Counted from the stretch's first letter, positions 47,165-58,838 are shown. The stretch is 64,000 nucleotides of DNA from Spinacia oleracea (GCF_020520425.1 NC_079492.1:146289861-146353860), one strand, 5' to 3'. Notes: generated from the letters alone by a model not told the origin. Numbers and translations are program-made.

Positions 47165-48370
47165 ACCTTCCTGCTTAAAAGACTGCTTATATATCAATAT
47201 TACTAATCGTTGATTAAATGATAAAATGCTCTGTAATGCATCAACATGTTGAAATCGAGTTAAAATGCTCACAAATTAGAGCACAACAAGCATACATCTT
47301 TTAATCCAATTATTGGCGGAATATAAATCAGATAAATTTACAAGAAATTGAACTCATGATTAAATTCCAACAATATGTTCACAACAAATTGGCTATAATA
47401 ACAAAAATATCGGCTATCGGAAATCTATTACGGTTCTTGAAAGTAGGAGCAACTGAGTCTAATAATTTCAAAAATGGGGGATAATTTACAGATTAAATTG
47501 GGCCAAAAACATTGCTGGAAATTTCTCCATTTTTAGTGAACAATTTGCACAAAATTCAGCCGTAAAAGAGAAACAAAGTAAAATGAACACGTTAATTGAA
47601 CTGAAAAGAAACAAATTGAAGACTTAATTCGATTAATTGTTCCCCAAATCAAAACCCTAACTAAAACTTAATGCGCATGCATCAAACAAGTAAATAAGTA
47701 CTCCAGACTAATAAAATCAAGAACACAATTGGAATAATAATGAACAGAAAGCAGAATTGGAGATGCGAACCTGAGTAATTGATGAACTTTGAGGGTGATA
47801 GCTGATGCGAACCTCGGTCAGTCAAACTTGTTTATTGGAATAAAGTCAAACCCGAACGATTTCATGGATTTGGCTCGTAAAAAAATATTTGCACTTTTAA
47901 ACTATTTGGTTTTTAAATACACTTTGTACTTCGTATCTTTTATAAGAAATAAAATATTTAATAATAGAAAAAATAAATTAGCCTTAGCTTTCTATTGGAA
48001 AAGAGCTTGAGTTGAATTAAATGGATTTAGATATTTGGAAAATGAAAAATAATACCCCGGAATATATTTTACGCATTGTTTATTTTTATCAAGCTCAAAA
48101 TCAATGCAAATGGCTTGTTCGTGAATAAAGGCCGAACAAAACCACTCTTAATGAGCTAAGCTCGAAGTTCTTTATCAAGCTTAGTTCAAACAAACTAAAA
48201 CTCAGCTCGACTTGACTCATTTGCAGCTCCAATTATAGATACAAGGCGGGGATTAGGCAGACATGTGGATCCGTAGATATGGGCCCAAAGACTAGTTACT
48301 AGTTAGGAATCAAAACCATCTCTTCCACAATTTTGCAGAACTGGTCTCAAGTGTAACGCGCTCATATATA
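47165..48370. other. Intergenic, upstream of the F-box pseudogene
   Basis: AT-rich. A GAGCTAAGCTCGAAG / CTCAGCTCGACTTG tract at 48090-48240 is a degenerate repeat common in plant intergenic DNA. No gene seen. Confidence 0.4.
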
Positions 48371-48587
48371 CTCCCTCTGTCACTAAAAGATTGCCTCAAT
48401 TTCCATTTTGATTCGTCCCTTTGAATTTGTCCAATACCATTTATATTATGTGGTCCTCACATGTTTCATCTCATGCACTATTATTTAATTTATTAAAAAG
48501 ACAAAAGTATCAACCCACTTGCTTTATTTTTGCAAACTTTAATAAAGTGAAAATTTTAATTTGAGACAATCTTTCTAAGGACGGGAG
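48371..48587. mobile_element. Stowaway-like MITE
   Basis: CTCCCTCTGTCACTAAAAGA at the left and CTTTCTAAGGACGGGAG at the right, TA flanks, 217 bp. Confidence 0.75.
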
Positions 48588-49065
48588 TACAAGTTTTAGA
48601 GGCCTGAATAAAATTCTTATGTCAAACGCGCAATTTTGCAATGCTATAAATCTATGATGCTCTTGGATCAGCGGCAAACCTTGTACTCTACCACTTTATC
48701 CTTTCTTTTTACGTCTCTTTATTCACCAGTTGTCATGAAGTTCACAAAATATTTAGAATATATTATCGATATAAATCTAACAATATCGACTATAATTTTT
48801 TTAATCACAAAAGTCAAAGGTCCTAATATAAATATTATAAAAGTTAAAATGGTGCAATATTTAAGGAACGAATAAAGTATTTAACATAAGACGAATTAAC
48901 AAGAGATGAAGCTGCCCTTACCATCAAAGCTGACAAGGGTAAGTCTATACATAACCTTATACCAAAGCCCTTAACATAATATAATTCAGCCTTTTAAATT
49001 ATAGGGCTTTACAAGTTTACATGATACTTCATACTTATTTACTAATCCGTATATATAACTTGAAT
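48588..49065. other. Intergenic, 3' of dioxygenase copy C
   Basis: AT-rich, no gene recognised. It includes the 3' UTR of the adjacent minus-strand gene. Confidence 0.4.
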
Positions 49066-52000
49066 TCAAGCTTCAAATGTGCCCTCAAAACGTTCTAAAA
49101 GGTAGTCAATATAACGGAATGGAGGAAATCTGCAATCGAACAGAGAAGAGGTCTTGATTAGATAATACACATTTAAAGTAGAACCTATAACGTGAGGGGA
49201 AAATGTGAGAGGGTACGTGCACTTAAAAAAGATCACCTTGGAGGATTTGATTCGCTGCAACAAGTTTCTAAGCACTCCACCATAAGATCATGCGATGGGT
49301 CAAGATAGAAAGCCACCTGCAGGACAATTTAATAGTTCTATCACTTCATCATCACTACAAAAAATTGTACCATTAACGACGGGAAATCCGTCGCTAAAGA
49401 CCAATAATCGTTGATTAATGACGAGATTTCCTGTCGCGAACCCGTCATAAAAGGGAGTCGTCGTTAATGGAAAATCCCGTCGTTAACCCGTCGTAAAAGA
49501 CATTTGCGACGGTTATTCCCGTCTTTGTTTGGATGTTAGCCCCGTCGCAAAAGGCTTTTACGACGTTTTTTGACCCGTCGTAATTAGGTTGTCGTTAAAG
49601 ATACAAATTTTTGTTGTGCATTCAACTAGCTAGTAAATCAATACACAAAGTAACAAATTCTCAAAAAATAAATAAAAATGAGACCTACGGAGTATTATTT
49701 AGGGATAAAGGGAACAAATAGATCGACGAAGTATATATAGTAAGTTGAACAACAAAAGAAACGAAGGATATATGAGAAGAAAAAGGAATAAAACTATAAA
49801 TTACGTACTGAATAACGTTCTTGTCCTGTTGGCACAACTCTATGCAATGTTGACCTGTCATAAAACAAGATTTATTTAAGGCGAAAAACACGATATCTTT
49901 TGACATGCATGTTTATATTAAAGCAATTAGGGTACTGAGTTACAAACGGTAATGATGTAAAACGATTGATTCGATCCCTAGTTCTTGATACAGTACATCA
50001 TTGTCATTCAAAATTAGGGTTGCCCGTTAATTAATTAAACATTTACCTAAACACGTTATTCGTCCACCTCTCAGTAAGGTCCCCAATGTTGACAACTAAG
50101 GCCCTGCAAATGTAACAAACTTGTCAATAATCACGTACAAGAGCGCAATTTAGATCATGGACATGTGTCTATAGTTCAGGCTTAATTTGAAAAGTTTCAT
50201 GGTCATGCAGATCTAATATATGTAGGATGACTCACCCCTCAATATGAAGAACATCCTCCCAAATACGTGGCTGACGATCTTTTTCCCGGCAAACCTAAGG
50301 AAACATGATAGGTTATGTAACTTTATAGTTTAACAATTAGGATATGTAACTAACATATTGTAACATGCATATATATGATATTGTAACATATATATGTATA
50401 GGTGTACCTGTAGTCCAGCAACACCATCAATCGCTAATAGTGTCATCATTCCATAATCACAATGAGCAGAAGCACCTAGAACTTCATTAGTGTAGTAACT
50501 GAGGTCCCCTAAACATGTTTAATCAAACACTAATTACAGCCAATTAAGCAAATCCAAAATATAACAGCTCAAGTCCCCTATACATATATAATTATATACG
50601 TAGTATCATGTTTCGTTACAGCTAGCTAACCTGGGTAACGTAAGAGGCGAATGAAAGGCATTGGTGGATCCAAAGCTCCAATGTCTTCGAAATAGTTCTC
50701 ACTTAGGTTTAAGGCCACAGCAAGAAGTGAATATAATCTTTTTCCAGCTTTCCTAATTAAGGCACCACACTTTGTGTTACATACTTACATTGAGAGTATT
50801 TAAAACAAACTAAATATCACGATATGACCAAGGTTTTGTTATGTTCACCCTATTTTTACTTATCTCGGGAAAAATAAGTTTAATCAGATAAAATAAGTTT
50901 AGGAGAAATAAAAGTTGACCAAGTTATTAAGGAGTACAATTTATAACTAAAATAAATTTTGACAAGTTCAGAAAATAAGTGAAAATCAGCTAAATAGAAC
51001 ACACCCTAGCACCAATGGGCAATGGCAGATCTTAGTTGGTGTTGTGGTGGGACTTCTCCCCCCTCCCTCGGCCGGAAAATTTTATAGTGTATTTTAAGTT
51101 ACAGCCCCCTAAATTTGTATATAGTTGTATTATTACATAGTATATTGCTTAATTTTTTTTCTACCGGCCAATCCGACCCCCCTCGTAAAACTGTTCAGAA
51201 TCTGCCCTTGCCTAACACCAAAATTATCTTAACAAATACTACCTCCGTTTTAAAATGATCTTTACGCGCGCTTTCTGTTTTAGTCTATTCTTATTGTTCT
51301 TACATTGTGTTTTATTCTATTTCTTGACATGAAACTTTACTATCTTACCCCTATTACCTCCACAACATTTATCACTTTTCACTCACTTTCTCTAATTTTA
51401 TTCATTTTTTCTCCACCCACCTTATACTCTCCCTCACTTATTTTATTCATATTTTATTTCATTCACCCACATTTTTAAACACTATAGCTTCTCTTTTTTC
51501 CTTAATATTTGTGCAAATAATAAGTTAATAACCGTAAAAAACATTATACAACGGAGGTAGTAAGCGGTAATTAGACAAAGCGACCACTAATATTGATATG
51601 CAAGGAAAGCGAACAAATAAGGCAATGAAAATTTAGTACTTCATAACTTACATGATTTTATCATGGTATGCTTCCACGGTTGTTTTCCAGTTTGGAAGAA
51701 GCTCTGGAATGCCACAATCATCAGTAGATGATTAAAGAAATTAATTAGTATCCGAATTCTAATCAAATTCTTATATTAAATCCTAAAGTACATTGGATGT
51801 ATGCTTTAACATTAGTTGTCACGTTGATATTGTTATTTTTAACTAATTTTCACTATTTTTGCTTTAACATTAGTTGTCACGTTGATATTGTTCCCGATTT
51901 TTGCTTTAACATTTTTTTAACTTTGAAACTAAGAATTATATACTTAAGGTTTTATCCTATAATAGTTTATTTTTGCTTTAACATTAGTTGTCACATTGAT

Positions 52001-53380
52001 ATTGTTATTTAAACTAATTTTCACTCTTTTTTTATTGCTCGCAGAACAATAAAAAATTATGCAAAAAAAGTATAGGCACCCCTTAGATAAAGATAAACAC
52101 CCTAATCTTACACATAATTAAGTTTATGTGGACCATTATCGTACAAAAATTTTGTCGCAACTAAATTGAGGCAGAGATGGACAGATTGTCCATACTATAT
52201 GCCAAAATCAACTTGACTTTTAGATGAATCTAGATTCTAGAGTAGTCCCTCACCATTTTAAATATTATTCCATTTGGCTTAATTTGTTTGTACATATATA
52301 TTTTGATGAGGAAATTAGAGGGGTGGCTTTACCACGTCAGCGCGTCTTATTTAGGAGACTATTCCTTCCTTTATGTCTTTGTTTTCTTACCTTCAGAAGG
52401 CCACTGGTTCGAATCTCTAACTTCATCATGAAGCGGCCCAATGTCCAAAAACTCCTTAGAATCACCTAACATCAAAAAACTCCCTTCAAATTTGCAGCAC
52501 AATTGTTATTCACACTTTCACAGTAACATGTACACGATTCGATTCCAAGTTTATCTACCACGTAAAACTTTTATACCAATAAATAAATATTCCCTCCGTC
52601 CCGGACTATTTGCACAGTTTTCCTTATAAAGCCTTTTCAGATTACTTCTATAAATGGTAAATTTTTATAAATATTATAACAACTACCTCCTTCACATGTC
52701 ATTTTGTGGTCTCATGCACCCCCCCCTACTCTTTAACCCCTTTAAAAAGTTGTCACATATTCCTATCTATATTAAAAAATACAACACTATCAACTACAAT
52801 CTCATTAAATAATAAGCCAATTACTTTGTACTAAACTCTGTGTCGGTTAAATCGGTTCAAATATTCCGGGACGGAAGGAGTAAAAAAATAGCGGTAAAAA
52901 GAGCTATATAGTTTTAGAGGTAGAAAAACCTTTGGTAGAGGTAGCGGTATCCAACTTCTCATGATATAAAGGTGTATATCCACGAATTCCTTTGCGAGCT
53001 ATTTTCATTTTATCATCCAAAGGAAGTGTAAAGAACTTTTGACTCTCCTCAAACAATCTCCCAAACAGATCCTTGTCCACTCCATGGTTCACAATGTAGA
53101 AGAAACCGAAGTCAATGCATGCCTATATTATATTATAATCACAAATACCAAAAGGGTGTTACATTTTTAATACGTAAAAGTAATTTAATTTAAGTTAGAA
53201 GCAAAATATATCAGTAGATCGAGATTATATCATAAAAGTGTAAAAACTAATTTGAGACAGATATATATAGAACGAATCTACCTGGCGAAGTGTTGCAGCC
53301 GTGGATTCTCGATCAGGCGCCGATAAGTCGATAATGGGAAGGTTAGCCACCGTCGTAGTAGTCTCCTCTCCGACTCCCAT
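49066..53380 (-). CDS. 2-oxoglutarate/Fe(II) dioxygenase, copy C
   Basis: Eleven exons: 53282-53380, 52930-53122, 52391-52465, 51652-51703, 50631-50752, 50408-50508, 50236-50294, 50047-50103, 49809-49854, 49237-49316 and 49066-49129, 315 residues, no breaks. Iron ligands His196, Asp198 (SAHCDYG) and His257 (STLHRV); 2OG anchor Arg266-x-Ser268. Intron positions and phases match copies A and B exactly. It differs at the C-terminus (ERFEGTFEA against ERYRVTYGA in B) and is the more diverged paralogue. An in-frame upstream Met exists at 53411, but MGVGEE... at 53380 aligns with the starts of A and B. Introns carry a CACTA MITE (intron 10), a Tourist-like and a Stowaway-like MITE (intron 4) and another Stowaway-like MITE (intron 2). 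The substrate is unknown. Confidence 0.92.
49353..49618. mobile_element. CACTA MITE of the GACGGG family, in intron 10 of copy C
   Basis: Ends CACTACAAAAAATTGTACCA and ATACAAATTTTTGTTGTG with target duplication CAT (49350-49352, 49619-49621). 266 bp, close in sequence to the copy at 41915. Confidence 0.88.
50832..51006. mobile_element. Tourist-like MITE in intron 4 of copy C
   Basis: GTTTTGTTATGTTCACCCTA at the left and AGCTAAATAGAACACACC at the right as inverted ends, with AAATAAGTTTAATCAGATAA inside. Boundaries approximate. Confidence 0.55.
51239..51560. mobile_element. Stowaway-like MITE in intron 4 of copy C
   Basis: CTACCTCCGTTTTAAAATGA at the left and ACAACGGAGGTAG at the right, TA flanks, 322 bp. 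Similar in interior to the element at 6590 (ATGATCTTTACG against AAGTTCTTTACG). Confidence 0.75.
51807..52030. repeat. Short direct repeats in intron 3 of copy C
   Basis: Three copies of a 29-base block beginning GCTTTAACATTAGTTGTCAC and running through GTTGATATTG (about 51810, 51860 and 51974), plus a partial one, with TAACTAATTTTCACT twice. Non-coding. Confidence 0.65.
52590..52880. mobile_element. Stowaway-like MITE in intron 2 of copy C
   Basis: TTCCCTCCGTCCCGGACTAT at the left and ATTCCGGGACGGAAGGAG at the right, TA outside. 291 bp. Confidence 0.75.
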
Positions 53381-53634
53381 CCTCGATCGATCCTCCTTTG
53401 CTAATAACAACACTATGAAAGTTCTCTTGTATTATGAGTTTAGTTTTAGGACAGTCAATATAATAATTAGACGTCATTAGAAATTAATATCGATTTTGTC
53501 ATCGACTTTTCATGTTTCACGTTGTCAGATTGCTTGCCACCTACAGCTGTCAGGAACCTACTCTCTTTCTCTTTCTGCATGGGAATCAATTTTTTTTTTT
53601 TAAAGGAAAAAATCAAATTAATGTTTAAATATAT

Positions 53635-53976
53635 GGACGATGATAAAGGTCGCAAGTTGCGACAACATTTAGTTGTCGCAATCTTACGTGTCGCAGTTTA
53701 ATTATTACATATAGGCGCCACGTAGGATACACGTCAATATAATATTTTTGCTATCAATGCAATATTTCTACTATGAAATATGTAAATAAGGTAGTCGATA
53801 TGAATAAGGAAACAAATTAGAATATTAAGATTTTCCTACCCTTTTTTTATAACATGTAAAATAGATAATATAAGTTAAATATTTTAATTTCTAATTTAAA
53901 TCATGACACATAAGCATGCCATGTCATCATTGTGACACGGCTTAAAGGTCGCATGTTGCGACCTTTATCATTTTCG
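53635..53976. mobile_element. MULE-type MITE with GTCGCA-rich ends
   Basis: Inverted ends containing GATAAAGGTCGCAAGTTGCG and CGCATGTTGCGACCTTTATC, flanked by a perfect 9-bp duplication TAAATATAT (53626-53634, 53977-53985). 342 bp, about 255 bp upstream of the copy C start codon. Confidence 0.8.
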
Positions 53977-55037
53977 TAAATATATTACTCATTTCGTCCA
54001 TTTTTGTTCGTTCAATTCGTTTTTTTTGGTTCTACTACGAGGAATTCCCATCGTTTTCGACAAGTGGATTATTCTCCTGTTTGTATTGGTGTCTCGATGG
54101 ACTGCATCCCTCATGCTATTAACCGCTCATGCCAACCTCAATTGTTAGTTTGTTCCATTTGTCGTTTTAGTCTATTCGTTAATTCCTTAAACGTTGTCCA
54201 TCACCATAAATGTTCCCAGGACCATAACTTTAAACCACATAAAATATATTTGTTCCCGCTGTTTTTGTCCCTTCACAATTCTAGTAGATGGAGCAAACCA
54301 TTAGGGTTGAAGGACGATGGGAAAAATTTAAATATATATGGTCATTTAGAAGTAGGGTTGGCAATCCTTGACCCGACTCAATAATCCGACTCGAACCCGA
54401 ATCGAAGTAACTGAGTGAAACCCAAACCCAACCTAAACAGAATCCGAATGACCTGAAATCAACCTAATTTGACACATTTATTATATTTTGTTGTAATATA
54501 TTTGTTCCCGCTATTTTTGTCTCTTTAAAATTCTAGTAGATGGAGCAAACCATTAGGGTCCAAGGACAAAGGGAGTAATTTAAATATATATGGGTCACTT
54601 AAGGCTAGAACCCATAACTCAAATTGTAGCTGTAAATGAGACAAAAGGGTGGTTGGGATTGCTCAATATTTGAGAGTTATTAAACTCATTTTCAGAATAA
54701 TTAAATACGAGTATTTTAATTAGAAGATAAGGACTAATATATTATTACTCGATCTATGTTTGATGAAATAATGGACTTAATTGATTGGTTTTTAATTTTT
54801 TATAATACTATATGTTTATGGTACACCAAACTTGCACTTAAATTATTTTTCTTGATTTGCTAGTGTTCAATCTTTAACAAAGGCACTAGATTTGCATAAA
54901 GTGGGCCCATTACACAATTTTATCCCAACCATAAATCACAAAATGATGAAAATATTAAAATCCATTAAATTATCATTGTCCTTGTGAGTTGTGACTCTCT
55001 CTACACCAAGACTAAAATGAAATTAAAATAATTCTAA
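53977..55037. other. Intergenic with repeat debris
   Basis: Two copies of a roughly 110-bp block (TTTGTTCCCGCTxTTTTTGT ... GGAGCAAACCATTAGGGT) at 54250-54355 and 54493-54600 flank a CCCGAACCC/CCCAAACCC-type low-complexity tract at 54355-54475. No gene supported. Confidence 0.5.
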
Positions 55038-55229
55038 GGTTGTGTTATGTTCACCTTATTTCCACTTATTTCAAGAAATATAAGTTCAGGAAAAATAAGG
55101 GTTAACCAAGTACAACTTATAACTAAAATAAGTTTTGATAATTTCAAATAAGTTCAGTTAAGTTCAAATAAGTTCAGATAAGATAAGTTCAGGAAAAATA
55201 AGTGAGAATTATGTGAATAAAACGCACCC
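55038..55229. mobile_element. Tourist-like MITE
   Basis: Left GTTATGTTCACCTTATTTCC and right TATGTGAATAAAACGCACCC as inverted ends; interior tandem of AAGTTCAGATAAGTTCA-type units. Target duplication not clear. Confidence 0.6.
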
Positions 55230-55460
55230 ACTCGTTAAATAATCATTGTCCTTATGACTTTCTCTACACATACCAAGACTAAAATGAAAATGAAATCTAA
55301 CTCATTAAATAATCATTGTCCTTGTGACTCTGCTCTACACCAAGATTGAAATGAACACAAATTCTAATGAATCATATTGCAGAAGATTTGTGGAACAAGT
55401 AATTCTGAAATAGACATGAAAAAGAGTAAATAAATATTAGTTCAACAAATTTCAATGGAA

Positions 55461-58026
55461 TTAATCCAAAGAAGTTGGTAATGGATCAAGACAATCAAAC
55501 ACATCAGTTGGGAAATCATCAAAGAAACCATCTGGGTTGTTGATCAAATTTCCAACTGGATCTCTCTGAACAGGGACAACAACACTCTTGCTGCAGCTAC
55601 CCTCCAACGACCCTCCGAAAAACGACATATCGAAATCATAACCATTTGTGGAATGGAATGATGATTGAGAGAAGCTTGTTATTGATTCAGCAAAAACAGA
55701 TTCAAAATCTATCATTTGATGATGATCAGGTAAGAGTGGAAGAGTGTTATATGACTCTGATAATGCAGGTGCAGGGTTAGGGTTAGGGTGTTGGATGAAC
55801 CATGATGACTCTGATATTGCAGACTTTTTTGAGGGGTTTGTGCTTATCAGTGAACCATTTACTGTCTGTATGGATTCAGAAGTCAAGGATGAAGGTGCAC
55901 CCACTTGAATCATAGAGTTGCTACTCTCAGGAACCTGAAATTGTGTGTGTACATGTATTGTGTGAGCACCATCATAAAGGAGAAAATTTAATTACTTGGA
56001 TATGGGAATAAGTACTAGAATAAGAACCATGTAAACATATTTAGGGTACTTAAAAACATTATGGTATAAATTAAATAAACATATGAGCCTTTCAACAATT
56101 TGGCCTAAATCTCTCAAAATGCTGTGAAATAACTAAATAAGTGAATTCATGTAGCACAAAATGATGCTATCATGTATTGTTTTTGTCCCAATGAAGTAAG
56201 ATATATTTCGTATATTGTTTTAGGCCTTTCAGGGTATCGTGAGATAGATTTTAACTTACAAGTCATGACTGGAACAGAGTACAAAATACAATACATGATC
56301 ATTTTCTTTTTACTAGGTAAGAAGACATTATGGTGCCTTTCAACAATTTGGCCTAAATCTCTCAAAATGCTGTGAAATAAGTGAATTCATGTAGCACAAT
56401 TAAAATGATGCTATAATGTATTGTTTTTGTCACAATGAATTGTAAGATATATATATATATACTTGGTATTGTTTTAGGCCTTTTAGGGTATCGCGATATA
56501 GATTTTAACTTACAAGTCATAACTGCAACGGAGTGAGTACATAGTAGTAGTATAATACATGCATGATCATGTCAACAGGAATTTAGGGCATGGAGATAAG
56601 ATTTACTAGGTAACATTACAAAGTGCATTGTTTTGTAATGCCAAAAATTCACAACTTTGTAAGTTTTAACAAGCTTTAGGCCCTGTTCTGTTCACCTTAT
56701 TTCCACTTATTTCATGAAAAGTAAGTTCAGATAAGTTCAGATAAGTTCAGTTAAGTTCAGATAAGTTCAGATAAGATAAGTTCAGGAAAAATAAGGGTTG
56801 GCAAGTAAATTTATAACTAAAGTAAGTTTTGATAAATTTATAACTAAAGTAAGTTTTGATAAATTTATAACTAAAGTAAGTTTTGATAAGTTCTAATAAG
56901 TTCAGATAAGTTTTGTTAAGTTCAGATAAGTTCAGATAAGATAAGTTCAGGAAAAATAAGTGAAAATCAGGTGAATAGAACGCAGCCTAATTAAGGAGTA
57001 GTAATAGACATACAACAAATGCACTAATCCTATAGTATTAATTATCGGTCATAATCTATCTAGAAGTATTAAGAGTTTTACCTCCAAGTTAGATGGGAGT
57101 TGAGGAAGTGGTGTTGAATTCTGTTTGATCTGATTTCGGCACGGGTGCTTGTTGGTAGGCTGTGAAGTGGAACTCAAAGTTCTAGCAAGCCTTTTCTTCC
57201 TAGAACTCCAGAAATTTTTGACATCATTATCAGTTCTACCTGACAAATGTGAAGCAATTGTTGCCCATTTGTTACCAAACCTTGCTTGTAATTCCACCAC
57301 TATTCTCTCCTCCTCTGCTGAAAATTTGCAACCTCTTTATACCCCCACAAATGTCACACAAAAAAAAAACCAAAAAAAAGCACGTCAAAAAATCAAAGAT
57401 TACAATATAAGAAATTCAAATATTCTCTTTGCATATATTACTATAATATATGCACGGCCTTTGATCCATTATCCATATATACAATATGAAATTCCTATAA
57501 AGAAATTCCTCCACCACTCAAGATCTTATGAAACTCGTGTTTACTCGCCTCTGAAAGTACCCCTCCGTCCCTAATTGTTTGCGTCATGTACTGATAGGTC
57601 TTTATTAAGATTTGGTTGTGTAGAATTGAGAAGATAAAAAGATGGTGGGACTAAATGTATTTTATGTGAGAGTAAAGTTTAGGTCTCCTAATCTTTTATG
57701 GTAGATTGGTAGTAGACAATTTTTTTTTAAAGACGGCCTAAAAACAACAAATGTGGCAAACAAAAAGGGACAGAGTGAGTACTTGATTATGTTTATTAAT
57801 TAAACCATGCAACGCTATTCAGAGTAACTTACACTTTAAGATTGGGTCGGAGTTTATTGACCCAACGAAGACGGCATGATTTGCCGGTTCGTGGAAGAAG
57901 ACCTTTGGATTGAATGGAGCTCCAGCCTCTAGGTCCATTTTGGTTGACAAAGTTGATAAGAACTTCATCTTCTTCAGCAGACCATGGACCTTTCCTTACT
58001 CGAGATTCGCGCCTGCAACTTCTCAT
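55461..58026 (-). CDS. DUO1: DUO1-like R2R3-MYB transcription factor
   Basis: Three exons: 57833-58026, 57082-57334 and 55461-55934, 306 residues. R2 (KGPWSAEEDEVLINFVNQNG to SCRLRWVNKLRPNLK) in exon 1; R3 (GCKFSAEEERIVVELQARFG, GNKWATIASHLSGRTDNDVK NFWSSRKKRLAR) in exon 2; an acidic Ser-rich C-terminus ending FDDFPTDVFDCLDPLPTSLD in exon 3. WVNKLRPNLKxGCKFS and FWSSRxKRLAR are characteristic of the DUO1 clade, which in Arabidopsis drives male germ-cell division and sperm differentiation. A miR159-complementary site lies over the WSSIQSK codons, as in Arabidopsis DUO1. Intron 2 (1.15 kb) contains a tandem duplication and a Tourist-like MITE; intron 1 a Stowaway-like MITE. No breaks. Confidence 0.85.
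56086..56575. repeat. Tandem duplication of about 245 bp in DUO1-like intron 2
   Basis: Two units starting near 56090 and 56335 share CCTTTCAACAATTTGGCCTA, ATGTATTGTTTTTGTC and TAGATTTTAACTTACAAGTC in the same order with about 10% divergence. Unit 2 has a (TA)n expansion at 56446-56460. Confidence 0.8.
56679..56987. mobile_element. Tourist-like MITE with internal minisatellite
   Basis: Left GGCCCTGTTCTGTTCACCTT and right AATCAGGTGAATAGAACGCA then GCC form inverted ends, flanked by TTA and TAA. The interior carries 10- to 12-bp tandem units (AAGTTCAGAT, repeated about 12 times) and three copies of a 29-bp unit AAATTTATAACTAAAGTAAG + TTTTGAT. In intron 2 of the DUO1-like gene. Confidence 0.7.
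57560..57779. mobile_element. Stowaway-like MITE in DUO1-like intron 1
   Basis: CCCCTCCGTCCCTAATTGTT at the left and CAAAAAGGGACAGAGTGAG at the right, TA flanks, 220 bp. It ends 53 bp from the exon 1 donor. Confidence 0.75.
57904..57924 (-). promoter_or_regulatory. miR159 target site in the DUO1-like mRNA
   Basis: The + strand here equals miR159a at 19 of 21 positions; the differences fall at miRNA positions 12 and 20, the latter giving a G:U pair with the mRNA. The site covers the codons for W-S-S-I-Q-S-K in R2, the same place as in Arabidopsis DUO1, a validated miR159 target. Confidence 0.75.
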
Positions 58027-58436
58027 AATGTATTCATCTGATGCTTGAATTTTTAACTTGATATGACTTCACTTTGTACTTTGTAGAGTTAAGATGTTTA
58101 TGTTTTCTGCTTAGGATACATCCCCGTACGGACTACTTCTGATTTTGATTTTGAAAAGTGGCGGTTAAAACGGTTAGTGGCTTGCTTTCCATATACACCA
58201 CTAAGTAACCACGATTTATTTCTGTCTACAATCACGTCAATTTCCTACAATACCCCTCATTTTCTTTTCTTGTAATCTTTTTTTTTTCTTTTTCATTTTT
58301 ACTTTTTAGTTAGGCCTTCTTTTACCCCCTCAAGTTTGCGTAGCATTTCTATGTTTAAGCATGTTGATCGTTGTGTAGTTCATTGACTTGTAAATTCTCA
58401 ATAGTCGAGTCTTCGAAAATGGGGAAATTGTAAATA
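58027..58436 (-). promoter_or_regulatory. 5' flank of the DUO1-like gene
   Basis: Non-coding, pyrimidine-rich near 58260-58300. No clear TATA box recognised; the nearest MITE is about 410 bp upstream of the ATG. Confidence 0.4.
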
Positions 58437-58722
58437 CTCCCTCCGTCCCAGATTAGTTGTTACACTTTTTTTTTTCGTCCGTCCCAGATTAGTTGTTACA
58501 CTTCTAAATTAGGAATGACCCTACAATTATTATATTATATCTCTCTTCCCACTAAATTTTTCTTTGTCCCCACACTCTCTCTCATTCGATTAAAAAAAAT
58601 ACCCCACTAACTACTATCACATCTACTTTTTCAATAAAATAACAATTGATAACCAAACAACCACTTATCACCTAAAACTTTGTGCAAAGGTAAGTGTAAC
58701 AACTAATTTGAGACGGAGGGAG
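58437..58722. mobile_element. Stowaway-like MITE with duplicated left end
   Basis: CTCCCTCCGTCCCAGATTAG at the left and AATTTGAGACGGAGGGAG at the right, TA flanks, 286 bp. The first 30 bases are repeated in tandem at about 58476 (CGTCCCAGATTAGTTGTTAC twice). Confidence 0.8.
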
Positions 58723-58838
58723 TATTGTGAAAGTAATTCACCAAGTTCAATTGCATTTTCCACGAAGCAGAGAATTAAAAAGAGTTAATAATTATTCTAG
58801 GCTTCCAAGATCAAGTTTTGAAATAGTTTGAATTCTAA

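Noticed and set aside
53381-53413. Upstream in-frame Met as start of dioxygenase copy C
   Set aside because: Copies A and B both start at the position equivalent to 53380, and the extra residues have no counterpart.
54004-54384. 126-codon frame upstream of the DUO1-like gene
   Set aside because: Overlaps a duplicated repeat block and a low-complexity tract; no domain.
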